Below the pieces are notes generated by a model, which searched no databases, was not told the origin of the DNA, and worked only from the letters and a program-made list of their open reading frames with translations. A stretch of 64,000 bases of DNA from Qipengyuania seohaensis. GTDB taxonomy: Bacteria > Pseudomonadota > Alphaproteobacteria > Sphingomonadales > Sphingomonadaceae. Where the stretch lies: the NCBI RefSeq assembly GCF_002795865.1, contig NZ_CP024920.1, positions 1,027,001 to 1,091,000 on the forward strand, written 5' to 3'. Shown piece after piece: positions 51,281 to 60,109 of the stretch. Numbering within the stretch: the first letter of the stretch is position 1; each line of letters starts with the position of its first letter. A program made the position numbers and the translations under genes.

Positions 51281-54225
51281 TCAGAAGCGGGTGCGTAGCC
51301 CGATCCTGTAGTTGCGACCGATCGCGTTACCGATGAACGGATTGTAACCGAGTGGCAGCTGCGCTTCGGCAGGCTCCGCGTCGGTGAAGTTCTCGATAGC
51401 GCCTTGCAGTTCGACCTCGGCACCGGCCAGGTCGAGTTGCAGGGTCACCGCAATGTCATGCTGCGTGTACGAACCGCTTTCGATGCCGAAATCGGTCGGT
51501 CCCTGCGAGGTCTGGAAGCAGGGATCGCGATTGATGCAACGGTCGTCGATCACACCGTCGATGTGAGTGACGGAATAGCGAACGTTGAGCATATCCCAGT
51601 TCAGGTTCGCATAGCCGTTTGCACGCCATTCCGGCACGGTGTTCGGGTCGCGGAAGTAGTTTCCGAAACCGACCGCGTCGTAAGCTTCCTGGACCAGAAC
51701 ACCCTGGACTTCGAAATCGTCGAATTCGTAGCCCAGATTGTAGACTGCGTTTCCGCCAAACGAGAATACCGCCTCGCCGAACGGTACATCGACATTCAAT
51801 GCGAAATCGAGGCCGGTGATATCGACGTCGGGCCCATTCACGAAGTCGGTCCGAACGCGGCTGATATCGAGGCCGGTCGTCGTACCCTGGACACAGACAT
51901 TATTGCTGAATGTGATCAGGCCAACCAGCGGACTTGAGCAATCGACCGGAGCGGCGCCCGTCGTCTGACCGTTGGCGACGAGGCTGGCGATCGCGTCACC
52001 GGGAGTGGTGGTGATACGGTCCTTCAGGTTGATCGCCCAATAGTCGGCGCTGAACGTCATGCTCGCTTCGCCGAGCGGTACGTTGAAAATCACGCCCGCA
52101 TTGTAGGTGAGAGCCGTTTCGGGTCCGAGGTCATTCGGGTTGCCGAACACGTCCAGCGATTTGTAGTTGCCGCCCGCCGCAGTGAAGCCCTGCAACGCGG
52201 TTACCGAGTTCGGAGCGACGTTGACGGCCAGCGGGCCGCGGAAGGTCGTACCGATCGAGCCGCGCAGCGTCAGCCAATCGGTCGCTTCGAAACGGATCGA
52301 CCCCTTCGGATTGATGGTCGAGCCGATCGGACTGCCATAGTCTTCGAAGCGGATAGCCCCTGCCAGTTCCAGGCGATCGGTGACCGGTGCATTCACCTCT
52401 GCAAAGATTGCATAGACGTCTTGCGAAAGCCGCGCCGGACGGGTGCCACCCAGGAAGATGAATGATCCGACGCCCTCGGTCGTGGTGCCAATACACGATT
52501 GGTCGCCCTCGATGAAACACGGGTTGATGTCGAGATTGGATTCGTCGTTGATCGGATCGGTGCGATAGTCATTCTTGCGGTATTGTGCACCCACAGCGAA
52601 GGCCAGCGGGCCTCCGCCCAATTCGATGCCCGTTGGACCGGAAAGAACCGCGTCGAAGACGACCTGTACTTCCTCTTCGACCGTGCCGTTGGGAACCTGC
52701 AGCCAACGCACGAGATCTGCGGAGTTCTCCGCACCCGGCACGTAGAAGGGGTTGCTGAGGCCAAGAGTAGGATTGCTTGGGCCCGCATTTGCGAAGGGAT
52801 TGAAGTACGAGCATCCGTTTGCACCGGGTGTAGTACCCGTGCAGTTCTCCCCGCCGAACCCATTGAGCGCTGCCTGGAGACGCGAACCGACGATCCCGGG
52901 CGCAAATGCCTCGCGCTTGGATTCCCAGAAGGTCCCGTCGATTTCGAAGACCAGGTCGTTGCCCAGTTCGAAATCGAATCCGCCCGTGATGCGCCAGGCT
53001 TCGTTCTTGGCACCGCCGGTCCCCGCTCCGCGATCGGGATCGGCGTCAATCGGGTTACCCAGGTACCCGAACGGGCGGAACAGCACGTTCGTCACCCTCA
53101 CGATCGGGTTGGTCGGAGAGGATTGTGGGAGACCGACCTGATCGAGAAACGCCGAAACTCCGGGGTTCGACGGCGAGGTGGTGAACGCCGACTGGAACCC
53201 CGAGCCGTTCGGGCCCTGAGTAGGAGGAAAGGCTGGCGAATAGTTGAGCGATTCAAGATCGCTTCTCGCCCACAGGGCATCGGTCTGGAAAGTGACCGTA
53301 TCGCTCAGCTGTGCCGTGAATTGCGCAAAGACCTGGTAGCGATCTTCATCTTCGACGAGGTTGTCGAACGGGACATAGGTGAAGCGGCACACCGCTCCGT
53401 CCTGGAAACCGCCTAGGTCGGTACATCCCCGATCAGGCCTAATTTGTGTGTCGAATGAATCCGTTGCGGCATCGTAATATGTAACCCCGAAGAGGCCGAC
53501 GGGTTGGCGGCGTATCCGACGTTGATGTAATCGCGTGCGGTCGTCGGCAATTCGGAGCGATGCTGCCAGCCAGCACCGACAACGAGGTTGGCATCGCCGA
53601 ACTCGAATCCGGCCAGGCCGCTCATGCTGTAATTGCCGTCCGAGCCATCAACGAAATTGTAGTCGCCCTGAACCTCAAAACCGGTGAACCTGCTGCGAGT
53701 GATGAAGTTGGCTACCCCGGCAATCGCGTCCGAACCATAGGTCGAACCAGCACCGTCCTTCAGGATTTCAACGCGTTCGAGAGCGAAGAGCGGAATAAGC
53801 TGCGTGTCCACGAAACCTGCGCCCGGTGTCAGGATGGTGCGCTTGCCATTCATGAGGACCAGCGTTCGCGTTGCACCCAGCCCGCGCAGGTTGATCGAAC
53901 CGACGCCCTGGAAGCCCTGCGCATCGGTGCTGAACTGGTTGGAGTCGCCAAGAACGGCGCCTACCGACGGGAGGTCCTTGATGAACTCGAGCGGGCTATC
54001 GACACCCTGTTTGCGGAGGTCATCGGCAGTGAAAACATCGACCGGTAGTGCAGCATCTTCGGGCGTGCCCCGAATGAGCGAGCCCGTGACGACGATCGTA
54101 TTCGTGTCCGGCTCATCCGCGCCTGCCTGCTCGGCTTCCGCCTGTGCTAAGGCGACGCCAGGACATGCCAGCAGCCCAACACAAAGTGCGGTGCGGCCGA
54201 TTGTCGCATTCAGTCGATTTCTCAT
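51281..54225 (-). pseudogene. TonB-dependent receptor with a frameshift
   Basis: Two adjoining frames together make one receptor of about 980 residues. The 5' part (54225 to 53413) has a signal peptide (LLACPGVALAQ), TonB box region NTIVVTGSLIRGTPED and plug (INLRGLGATRTLVLMNGKRT, GSTYGSDAIAGVANFITRS). The 3' part (to 51281) is the barrel, ending in YRIGLRTRF. Frames switch at a run of four C at 53485-53488: adding one base restores TYYDAATDSFDTQIRPDRGC in register with the barrel. Either a recent loss of function or a sequencing error. The ligand is unknown; the neighbouring MFS and TetR genes suggest regulated uptake. Confidence 0.88.
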
Positions 54226-54423
54226 ATTCTCTCCCCGGGCAATATTTTGACCACGCCCGAGAGAGCTAAGGATCGACAGGCGTCCTCTCGCCGGCCGAAC
54301 CGATTTGTCTTTTATGGCCTCTCCCCGGCAGCGCCATACTGCGGGTGTGAAAATCAAAAAACAAGCACAATTTGTCGCCTATAATCTGGCAGGAACGGCA
54401 GAGCGTTGGAAATGTCTCCGTAC

Positions 54424-55602
54424 CTAGATTGCGAAACCTCTGAGCAGCCGATCCATGACGAGTGCAATGTTCCGATCTTTCGGCTCATATCGATACAAGC
54501 GCGCAAGATCGTAGGCCGAATTGGCGCCGACCGAGACATATTGAGCTGCGATAAACGGATCCACATCCGTTGCCTGTCCGCGCCTGTGCAATGCCGTTAG
54601 CTCGGCCACGAACCACCTGTCCAAGGCAGCGGCGCCCCCAATGACCGACATTCGCAAGTCGCGCGGTAGGCCGGGCAACGCCGATGACCGGATAATGGGC
54701 GTTTCCTGGCGCATCTGGATGGTAACGATCGACCCGACGACCGTTGCTATCCGGTCGAGCGGTTCGTGAAAGCGTTCGCTGGCCTCGCATTGCAGCTGGC
54801 TGACCCGCTCGTAACTATCCTCGAAGCACTGCTGGACCAGCGAGATTTTCTCGGAGTTGTGGTGGTAGAAACTACCCTTTGTCAGGCCGAGCCTTGCTGC
54901 GATATCGTCGATGGAGGTCCCTCTGTATCCACGCTCGCTGACAAGCTGCGTCGCGGTCCGCAGAAAGGCGTCGGCCCTGCCGTTCTGCGAAGCCAGATCC
55001 GAACCGGCGTCGGTTATCGCCTGCCATTCAAACGATGTACCATCTCGCGCGATACCGTCACAAAGCACGCGTGCCAGATCGCGCGCAGCCCTTGGAAATT
55101 CCCAGTCGCTGAAATGCTCGATCCATGCGGGAATCCAGAACAGGTTCTCCAGCAATATTTGCGCCGGGAGAAACGGCATTTCTTCGGGAATTTCGACATC
55201 GTGAAAGGCGAACAACTCGTTCGCTTGGCGAAGCACCTGCTCGAACCGCGCTCCAACACGAGTGCGACGCTCCTTGCTGAGCGTCCGGACTTCGCCAAAC
55301 TGGGGTATCCGGCTCGACTGGCCTTCCGATTCCTGCGCCCAATGTTCGATCTCTATCCGGCACAGGATTTCGACAGCTTCCTCGAGCGACTGGGTCTTGC
55401 GAACTCTCGCCAGGCCTTCTCCGACCTCTTCGAGCCGCTCAAGGTAAATCGCCTCTGCGAGCGCCTCGCGGTTTTTGAAATAATATCTGAGGCTCGAGGT
55501 TTTGAGCCCGACCGTCGCGGCTATTTCACTGAGGTCGAGATCGGCGATCCCGCCAACAGCGAGCGCCTCCGCTCCAGCCTGCAAGATCAGCGACCGTTTC
55601 AT
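54424..55602 (-). CDS. Tandem TetR-family regulator (two fused TetR units)
   Basis: A 392-residue protein carrying two complete TetR units in one chain. The first HTH is ADLDLSEIAATVGLKTSSLR followed by YYFKNREALAEAI (about residues 20-55); the second is RGTSIDDIAARLGLTKGSFY followed by HHNSEKISLVQQCF (about 222-258). Each is followed by a helical ligand-binding region. TetR proteins normally dimerise, so a fused pair may act as an internal dimer or bind asymmetric operators. It lies just upstream of the receptor on the same strand and is divergent from the methyltransferase. Confidence 0.88.
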   Translation of the reverse strand: MKRSLILQAGAEALAVGGIADLDLSEIAATVGLKTSSLRYYFKNREALAEAIYLERLEEVGEGLARVRKTQSLEEAVEILCRIEIEHWAQESEGQSSRIPQFGEVRTLSKERRTRVGARFEQVLRQANELFAFHDVEIPEEMPFLPAQILLENLFWIPAWIEHFSDWEFPRAARDLARVLCDGIARDGTSFEWQAITDAGSDLASQNGRADAFLRTATQLVSERGYRGTSIDDIAARLGLTKGSFYHHNSEKISLVQQCFEDSYERVSQLQCEASERFHEPLDRIATVVGSIVTIQMRQETPIIRSSALPGLPRDLRMSVIGGAAALDRWFVAELTALHRRGQATDVDPFIAAQYVSVGANSAYDLARLYRYEPKDRNIALVMDRLLRGFAI

Positions 55603-55920
55603 GAGGGCCTTTTAAGTGCCCGTGGCAAGAAGGCAAAGCCCACAACCATAGGTGGCTATAAACCATTGATTTCATTTGTCATCTTGCAAGTACAAGCGCA
55701 GCCCCCCGCATTTCAAAAAGAAACAGGAAAGTGCGCCATTGCCCAAGACTGCCGGGACTTTCGAAGAATGAAACCCATTGCCTTTAGGTTTTTTCGCCTG
55801 GCCTGTGTCGCGTACCTTTACCGGATTCTAGCGGAGCGGCCCGAATTTCGTCGCTTTGGCGGTAACCGAAATTCGGCATTACGTCTGGCGTGATTGCTGC
55901 CAGAGTCATATCATCGGACC
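55603..55920. promoter_or_regulatory. Control region between tandem TetR gene and methyltransferase
   Basis: This 318-base gap holds no credible gene. It contains a perfect ten-base inverted repeat, CCGAATTTCG (55841-55850) and CGAAATTCGG (55867-55876), with a 16-base spacer, 45 bases before the methyltransferase start. It is a plausible operator, perhaps for the tandem TetR protein; no binding data exist. Confidence 0.45.
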
Positions 55921-57168
55921 ATGAGTGCGACCTTGTTGAACCGATATCTCGACGCGATCATCGAACGCGGCACCCTGGAAGTTACTTTCGCCGATGGTTC
56001 GGTTTCCCGCTTCGGGTCTCCGGCAGAAGACTTCCCGGACGTTTCAATCCGTCTCGCTGACAAGAAGGTTCCCCGAGACATCGTGCTCGATCCGCGGCTC
56101 GGCGCTGCAGAAGCCTTCATGGACGGGCGCCTGGTCATCGAGCAGGGCGGGATCATGGAGCTCGTCGAACTGCTCCGTTCCAACCAGCCGTGGGACAGAG
56201 GTGGTACCATCGGCTCGCCAAAGCTGGTGCGACGGATCGTCAACCGCATCGGCTTCGCGCGCGAGGCAGTGAACGACCGGATCCGTTCGCAACGCAATGT
56301 CTCGCACCACTACGATATCGGCAATGATCTTTATAAGTTGATGCTCGATCCCGAGCACATGCAGTATTCGTGCGCCTACTGGGCAGATGGGTTCGACACA
56401 CTGGGCGAAGCGCAGGAAGCGAAGCTCGCGCACATCGCCTCCAAGCTCGCGCTCGCCGATGGCCATAGCGTGCTCGACATTGGATGCGGCTGGGGCGGCA
56501 TGGCGATCTACCTTGCCAGGCATTTCGACCTGAAAGTTCACGGGATCACCTTGTCGCGCGAGCAGCTGGAACTTGCCAGAAAGCGCGCCGCAAAGGCCGG
56601 CGTGGCCGATCGCATAACCTTCGAGCTGGTGGATTATCGCGAGTTGGCGGACCGGGGAAGCCGGTACGACCGGATCGTTTCGGTCGGCATGTTCGAGCAT
56701 GTCGGCAGGCCGCAGTACGATACGTTCTTCCAGACCTGCGCCAACCTGTTAGCGGACGATGGGGTGATGCTGCTCCACACCATCGGCCGCATCGGTGGGC
56801 CGGGCATGACCGATGCCTTCACCCGCAAGTACATTTTCCCTGGCGGCTATATCCCGTCACTTTCCGAGACTGTGGCCGCAAGCGAGAAGTACCGGCTGAT
56901 CGCCAGCGATACGGAGATGCTGCGCCTGCATTACGCAAGAACGCTGCGCGCATGGTACGCGAACTGCGTGAAGCACCGGGAGGCGATCGTCGCGATGTAC
57001 GACGAACGCTTTTTCCGGATGTGGACCTTCTATCTCGCCGGGGCGACGTCGAGCTTCGAGAACGGCGGCATGTGCAATTACCAGATCCAGTATTGCCGCG
57101 ATCGTCGCGTCTTGCCGCTGACGCGCGATTATATGATGCGCTGCGAACAACAGTTAGCTTTGCCCTAG
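55921..57168 (+). CDS. Cyclopropane-fatty-acyl-phospholipid synthase family methyltransferase
   Basis: SAM-dependent enzyme of 415 residues acting on unsaturated phospholipid acyl chains. The N-terminal domain is family-typical; RNVSHHYDIGNDLYKLMLD and PEHMQYSCAYW are the CFA hallmark, the SAM site is VLDIGCGWGGMAIYLARHF, and YDRIVSVGMFEHVGRPQYD plus TFYLAGATSSFENGGMCNYQ complete the core. Relatives with this length make cyclopropane or methyl-branched chains. ATG 55921 is chosen because the conserved start follows it. It is divergent from the tandem TetR gene. Confidence 0.92.
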   Translation: MSATLLNRYLDAIIERGTLEVTFADGSVSRFGSPAEDFPDVSIRLADKKVPRDIVLDPRLGAAEAFMDGRLVIEQGGIMELVELLRSNQPWDRGGTIGSPKLVRRIVNRIGFAREAVNDRIRSQRNVSHHYDIGNDLYKLMLDPEHMQYSCAYWADGFDTLGEAQEAKLAHIASKLALADGHSVLDIGCGWGGMAIYLARHFDLKVHGITLSREQLELARKRAAKAGVADRITFELVDYRELADRGSRYDRIVSVGMFEHVGRPQYDTFFQTCANLLADDGVMLLHTIGRIGGPGMTDAFTRKYIFPGGYIPSLSETVAASEKYRLIASDTEMLRLHYARTLRAWYANCVKHREAIVAMYDERFFRMWTFYLAGATSSFENGGMCNYQIQYCRDRRVLPLTRDYMMRCEQQLALP

Positions 57169-57181
57169 GGACACGCCACCT

Positions 57182-57200
57182 CCGCGAGCGCGGTCTTTTT
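57182..57200 (+). terminator. Short possible terminator after the methyltransferase
   Basis: Stem CCGC-GAGC-GCGG followed by TCTTTTTC, 13 bases after the stop codon. The stem is only four to five base pairs, so this is weak. Confidence 0.35.
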
Positions 57201-57412
57201 CGGATCGTCAATGGAGCGCTACGACGGCAAAATCACCCTAGCGGCAAGGCGTCTCGCGGCGAAGCGGGCGAGCGCTCAAAATGGAGCGGATTATCGGAAA
57301 GTGGAAGAGATCCTGGATAAATCGTCAAGAGAAGCACGCTCCACAAACGGACGCCTTACGGACCCGTCGTGACAGGCCGACTTCACTTTTTGAGCTAAGC
57401 GTTTGGGAAAGG

Positions 57413-57458
57413 TGGTGAGCCGTGCTGGGTTCGAACCAGCGACCTACTGATTAAAAGT
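57413..57458 (-). other. Attachment site: 3' fragment of tRNA-Lys (TTT)
   Basis: On the minus strand this is the 3' half of a tRNA-Lys: anticodon region CTTTTAATCAGT, variable loop AGGTC, T arm with GGTTCGAACC, acceptor ACGGCTCA and encoded CCA. The 5' half (expected acceptor GAGCCGT) is missing; identity to a tRNA-Lys stops at about 57458. This is what remains when an element integrates inside the gene and carries in its own replacement 3' end at its far side. Confidence 0.85.
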
Positions 57459-57767
57459 TGCGCTCACAAACTTTGACCGAGGCCAATCATGGTCAGCTTA
57501 GGTCCCGCAAGCCAGCAAAACCGAGACATTCGAGCCAATCAGCGTCGACTGAAGGTGAGCAAAGGAGGTCACCGTTCGGTGCTCGGCGCGGTGTTTCTTT
57601 AAGAATGTCGAATGGCCAACCTCCACCGCCCCCCCATGCGCAAAGCGTAGCTTCCGCCCTATCAAAAACATTATCTTCATGCACTTCACGAACTTGTTGA
57701 CATATGCAGGCGGCCGCACTATCTGCATCTTGTCCAAGCAATTAATGAGGAACAAAGGAGATCGAAT
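57459..57767. other. Left arm of the element, no confident gene
   Basis: The stretch between the tRNA fragment and the 164-aa gene contains copy A of the integrase-leader repeat. At 57612 it holds an ATGGCC start that runs only into a 12-codon frame (MANLHRPPMRKA, then stop). No other supported gene is seen; the region 57201-57412 to its left likewise shows none. Confidence 0.6.
57485..57617 (+). repeat. Integrase-leader direct repeat, copy A
   Basis: This segment matches 58335-58467 at a constant offset of 850 bases without gaps, with about a dozen mismatches in 133 positions (near 90% identity). It includes AAAGGAGG and AATGTCGAATGGCC, the leader and first codons of the integrase, but is followed by unrelated sequence, so it is a remnant of a second integrase start. 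Confidence 0.85.
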
Positions 57768-58262
57768 ATGTCCATTCTCGTCGCAAACAAACAGCAGGTT
57801 CTCGAGAACATCGCGCGATTCGAAGAAGAGCTCGACAAAAGTCAGGAGCTCCAACGGCGCCTTGCATATGCCAGGGCTTGGTATGCGACTTATGATGACG
57901 ACGGCGAATGGATGTTCGCCCCCTCGAAATTCTGCGGCTACGAGACGATGACGGCCGAGGAATATGTCAATGACGATCCGCGGGACGGTCGGCGCACTGA
58001 AAAGCAGCTGCAAAATTGGTTCACCATTGTTCCTGAAGACGGAGACCTCTTCGATGAACTTAATGAGGAATTGACCGCATTTCTCGCCAAATACGACAAA
58101 CCCCCAAGCACTGCTGTGCGCATCAACGTAGAGAAGGAATTTCTGGAAGGTTGGTACGCGGGGGACGAGTTGGGTAAGCAGCGTGAAATCGCCGACTTGC
58201 TTATCGCCGTGGCGCGTTCGCTTCCCGCTGATGAACGGCAACGGGTCAAGGCGGCGATCTAA
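57768..58262 (+). CDS. Hypothetical protein at the element boundary
   Basis: A 164-residue acidic protein, not recognised with confidence. It has a helical start (KQQVLENIARFEEELDKSQE), then a compact segment WMFAPSKFCGYETMTAEEY with DGRRTEKQLQNWF, and a helical C-terminus (GKQREIADLLIAVARSLPAD). The FAPSKFCGY/DGR/WF pattern recalls, from memory, a small module of some bacterial nucleases and defence proteins; this is unverified. The start has a good ribosome site (AAAGGAGATCGAAT). It sits between the two integrase-leader repeats, a typical cargo slot. Confidence 0.75.
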   Translation: MSILVANKQQVLENIARFEEELDKSQELQRRLAYARAWYATYDDDGEWMFAPSKFCGYETMTAEEYVNDDPRDGRRTEKQLQNWFTIVPEDGDLFDELNEELTAFLAKYDKPPSTAVRINVEKEFLEGWYAGDELGKQREIADLLIAVARSLPADERQRVKAAI

Positions 58263-58334
58263 CAATTCGGGGCACGGGATCCGCGCCCGTGCCCCCGCAC
58301 CGGCTCATTGCGCCCAAATCAGCTGAATGAAGCT

Positions 58335-58467
58335 AATCATGGTCAGTTTAGGGCCCGCAAGCCAGTAAAACCGCGACATTCAAGCCAATCAGCGTCGACT
58401 GACGGTGACCAAAGGAGGCCACCGTTGGGTGCTCGGCGCGGTGTTTTTAGGAGAATGTCGAATGGCC
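58335..58467 (+). repeat. Integrase-leader direct repeat, copy B
   Basis: The copy that leads into the intact integrase. The ribosome site TTAGGAGA and start ATG 58462 are inside its right end. See copy A at 57485-57617. Confidence 0.85.
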
Positions 58468-59643
58468 GTTACCAACCTCACAGAAGCCCGCATCAGGGAC
58501 CTCCCGCTAGGCTCTGGCATCCATAGGGATGCACAAGTGAAAGGGCTGATGGTGCTATGTCACAAGACGACCAAATCGTATGCGGTCCAGGGTGATGTGC
58601 GCAAGAATGGGCGACATGTCCGCACTGTGCGAATGAAGATCGATCGGTGCGACCGGATCGGACTGCGTGAGGCCCGCAATAAGGCCCGCGCACTGATGAG
58701 CCAGATACAGTCGGGTATCGACCCGAGCGCAGGACCGGATGAAACCGGCATCACTCTGGCTAAGGCGCTGGAAGCCCACCTCGAAGAGAAGGAGCATAGC
58801 CCGCGCACAGTCGAGGGATATCGCTACCATGTGGATCACTATCTGACCCGCTTCAAAAACCGAGCCGTGGCAGATATTTCGCGCCAGGAAGTCCGTGAGC
58901 TTTTCGGCAAGCTGAAGAAGAAGCATGGCGAGACGACAGGCGCGAGTGTGATGAGAACGCTCCGTGCTGTCATCAACACAGCCATGCGCATCGACGAGAC
59001 GATTGAAGCCAACCCGGTGGCTGCGTTGCGCGTGCCTGCAACGAAGAGGAGGAAGGTGGACGCGCTTGATATCACCGAATGGTGGGAGCTCGTTCAGAAG
59101 CTCAAGCCTGCTCGCAGGGACCTTCACATCGCGATGTTGCTGACGGGCGCTCGCCGGTCGTCAATCTTGCAGGTAAAGCGCAAGGACGTGGATTTGGAGA
59201 ACCGAATTCTGACTTTCCGCCACATGAAGACGGGCGGCCAGTTGCTCTTCCCTATGGGCGAAGGTCTGACCGACCTGTTGGCAAACCGGATGGCAGATGA
59301 TGAGCCGATTGGGAGCGAGTGGCTTTGGCCTGCTCCGCTAAGCCGCAGCGGGCATATCATGGAACCGAGAGAGGATGGCCTGCCTAGCCCACACGAGTAT
59401 CGGCATCACGCTCGAACGCTCTTCATTCAGGCCGGTGCACCGTATGCAGAGAGCGCCCTTCTGCTTGGCCAGAAGCTGCCTGGTGCATCCGGTGGCTATG
59501 TCCACGCCGAACACCTCGTCGAGCATCTGCGCGTCCACGCACAGGCCTTGGAGAAGCATGTCTATGAGAAGTTTCCGATGGACCTCCATGGAGCGATGCT
59601 CGGCATGGAGATTATCAGGCCTAGGGAAGTCGAAAAATCCTAA
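58462..59643 (+). CDS. int: Tyrosine-type site-specific integrase
   Basis: Phage-type recombinase of 393 residues that would integrate the element at tRNA-Lys. An N-terminal arm-binding domain (DUF4102-like region, LTEARIRDLPLGSG) is followed by a SAM-like core-binding domain (GYRYHVDHYLTRFKNRAVAD) and the catalytic domain. Catalytic residues seen: Arg in LLTGARRSSILQVKRKDV (near 230), HxxR in SPHEYRHHARTLF (near 310), and Tyr in GGYVHAEHL (near 344). The usual second His is Gln in LLLGQKLPG. ATG 58462 is supported by AGGAGA and by the repeat. Confidence 0.9.
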   Translation: MAVTNLTEARIRDLPLGSGIHRDAQVKGLMVLCHKTTKSYAVQGDVRKNGRHVRTVRMKIDRCDRIGLREARNKARALMSQIQSGIDPSAGPDETGITLAKALEAHLEEKEHSPRTVEGYRYHVDHYLTRFKNRAVADISRQEVRELFGKLKKKHGETTGASVMRTLRAVINTAMRIDETIEANPVAALRVPATKRRKVDALDITEWWELVQKLKPARRDLHIAMLLTGARRSSILQVKRKDVDLENRILTFRHMKTGGQLLFPMGEGLTDLLANRMADDEPIGSEWLWPAPLSRSGHIMEPREDGLPSPHEYRHHARTLFIQAGAPYAESALLLGQKLPGASGGYVHAEHLVEHLRVHAQALEKHVYEKFPMDLHGAMLGMEIIRPREVEKS

Positions 59644-59863
59644 GTCACTGAAAACACGGCGGGAGAAACGTTGGTCGATTTATTCGTTGACGCAGGCTAA
59701 TCCGAGTCGCGTGAATGCGAGGGCGGTCTGATCCACAATGGGATCGGCCTTCACCAGCGGACTGAGATAGCTCCCTCAAACTGACCCTCGGGTCGGCACA
59801 GTCATCACAGACAGAAACCCAACCACCGGGCGGCCTAGCTGCCCGGCAAGAAGGAGTAGTGTC

Positions 59864-60109
59864 ATGATGATAGACGCTATCGAAAAGAAGATTGAGGGAG
59901 CCGTCGAGCGAGCTTTCTCGAAGTTTGCAAAGCCCACACCTTGGTTCGATCCCGAGCAGGCAGCAGCCTATCTCGGTTGCACAGCAGGCACACTGAAAAC
60001 GTGGCGGTGCCGGGGTCAGGGACCCAACTACAACCTCATTCAGGACCGGCTAGTCCGGTATCACGTGGACGACCTCGACGCCTTTGTGCGCGGGGAGGTA
60101 GCGCGATGA
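59864..60109 (+). CDS. AlpA/excisionase-like helix-turn-helix protein
   Basis: An 81-residue DNA-binding protein with a helical N-terminus and a MerR/excisionase-type HTH: WFDPEQAAAYLGCTAGTLKT followed by WRCRGQGPNYNL and RYHVDDLDAFVRGE. Such proteins act as excision directionality factors or, in satellites, as AlpA-type switches for the replication and excision genes. AGGAG precedes ATG 59864 at good spacing. Its stop overlaps the replication gene start (ATGA), so it is coupled to it. Confidence 0.82.
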   Translation: MMIDAIEKKIEGAVERAFSKFAKPTPWFDPEQAAAYLGCTAGTLKTWRCRGQGPNYNLIQDRLVRYHVDDLDAFVRGEVAR

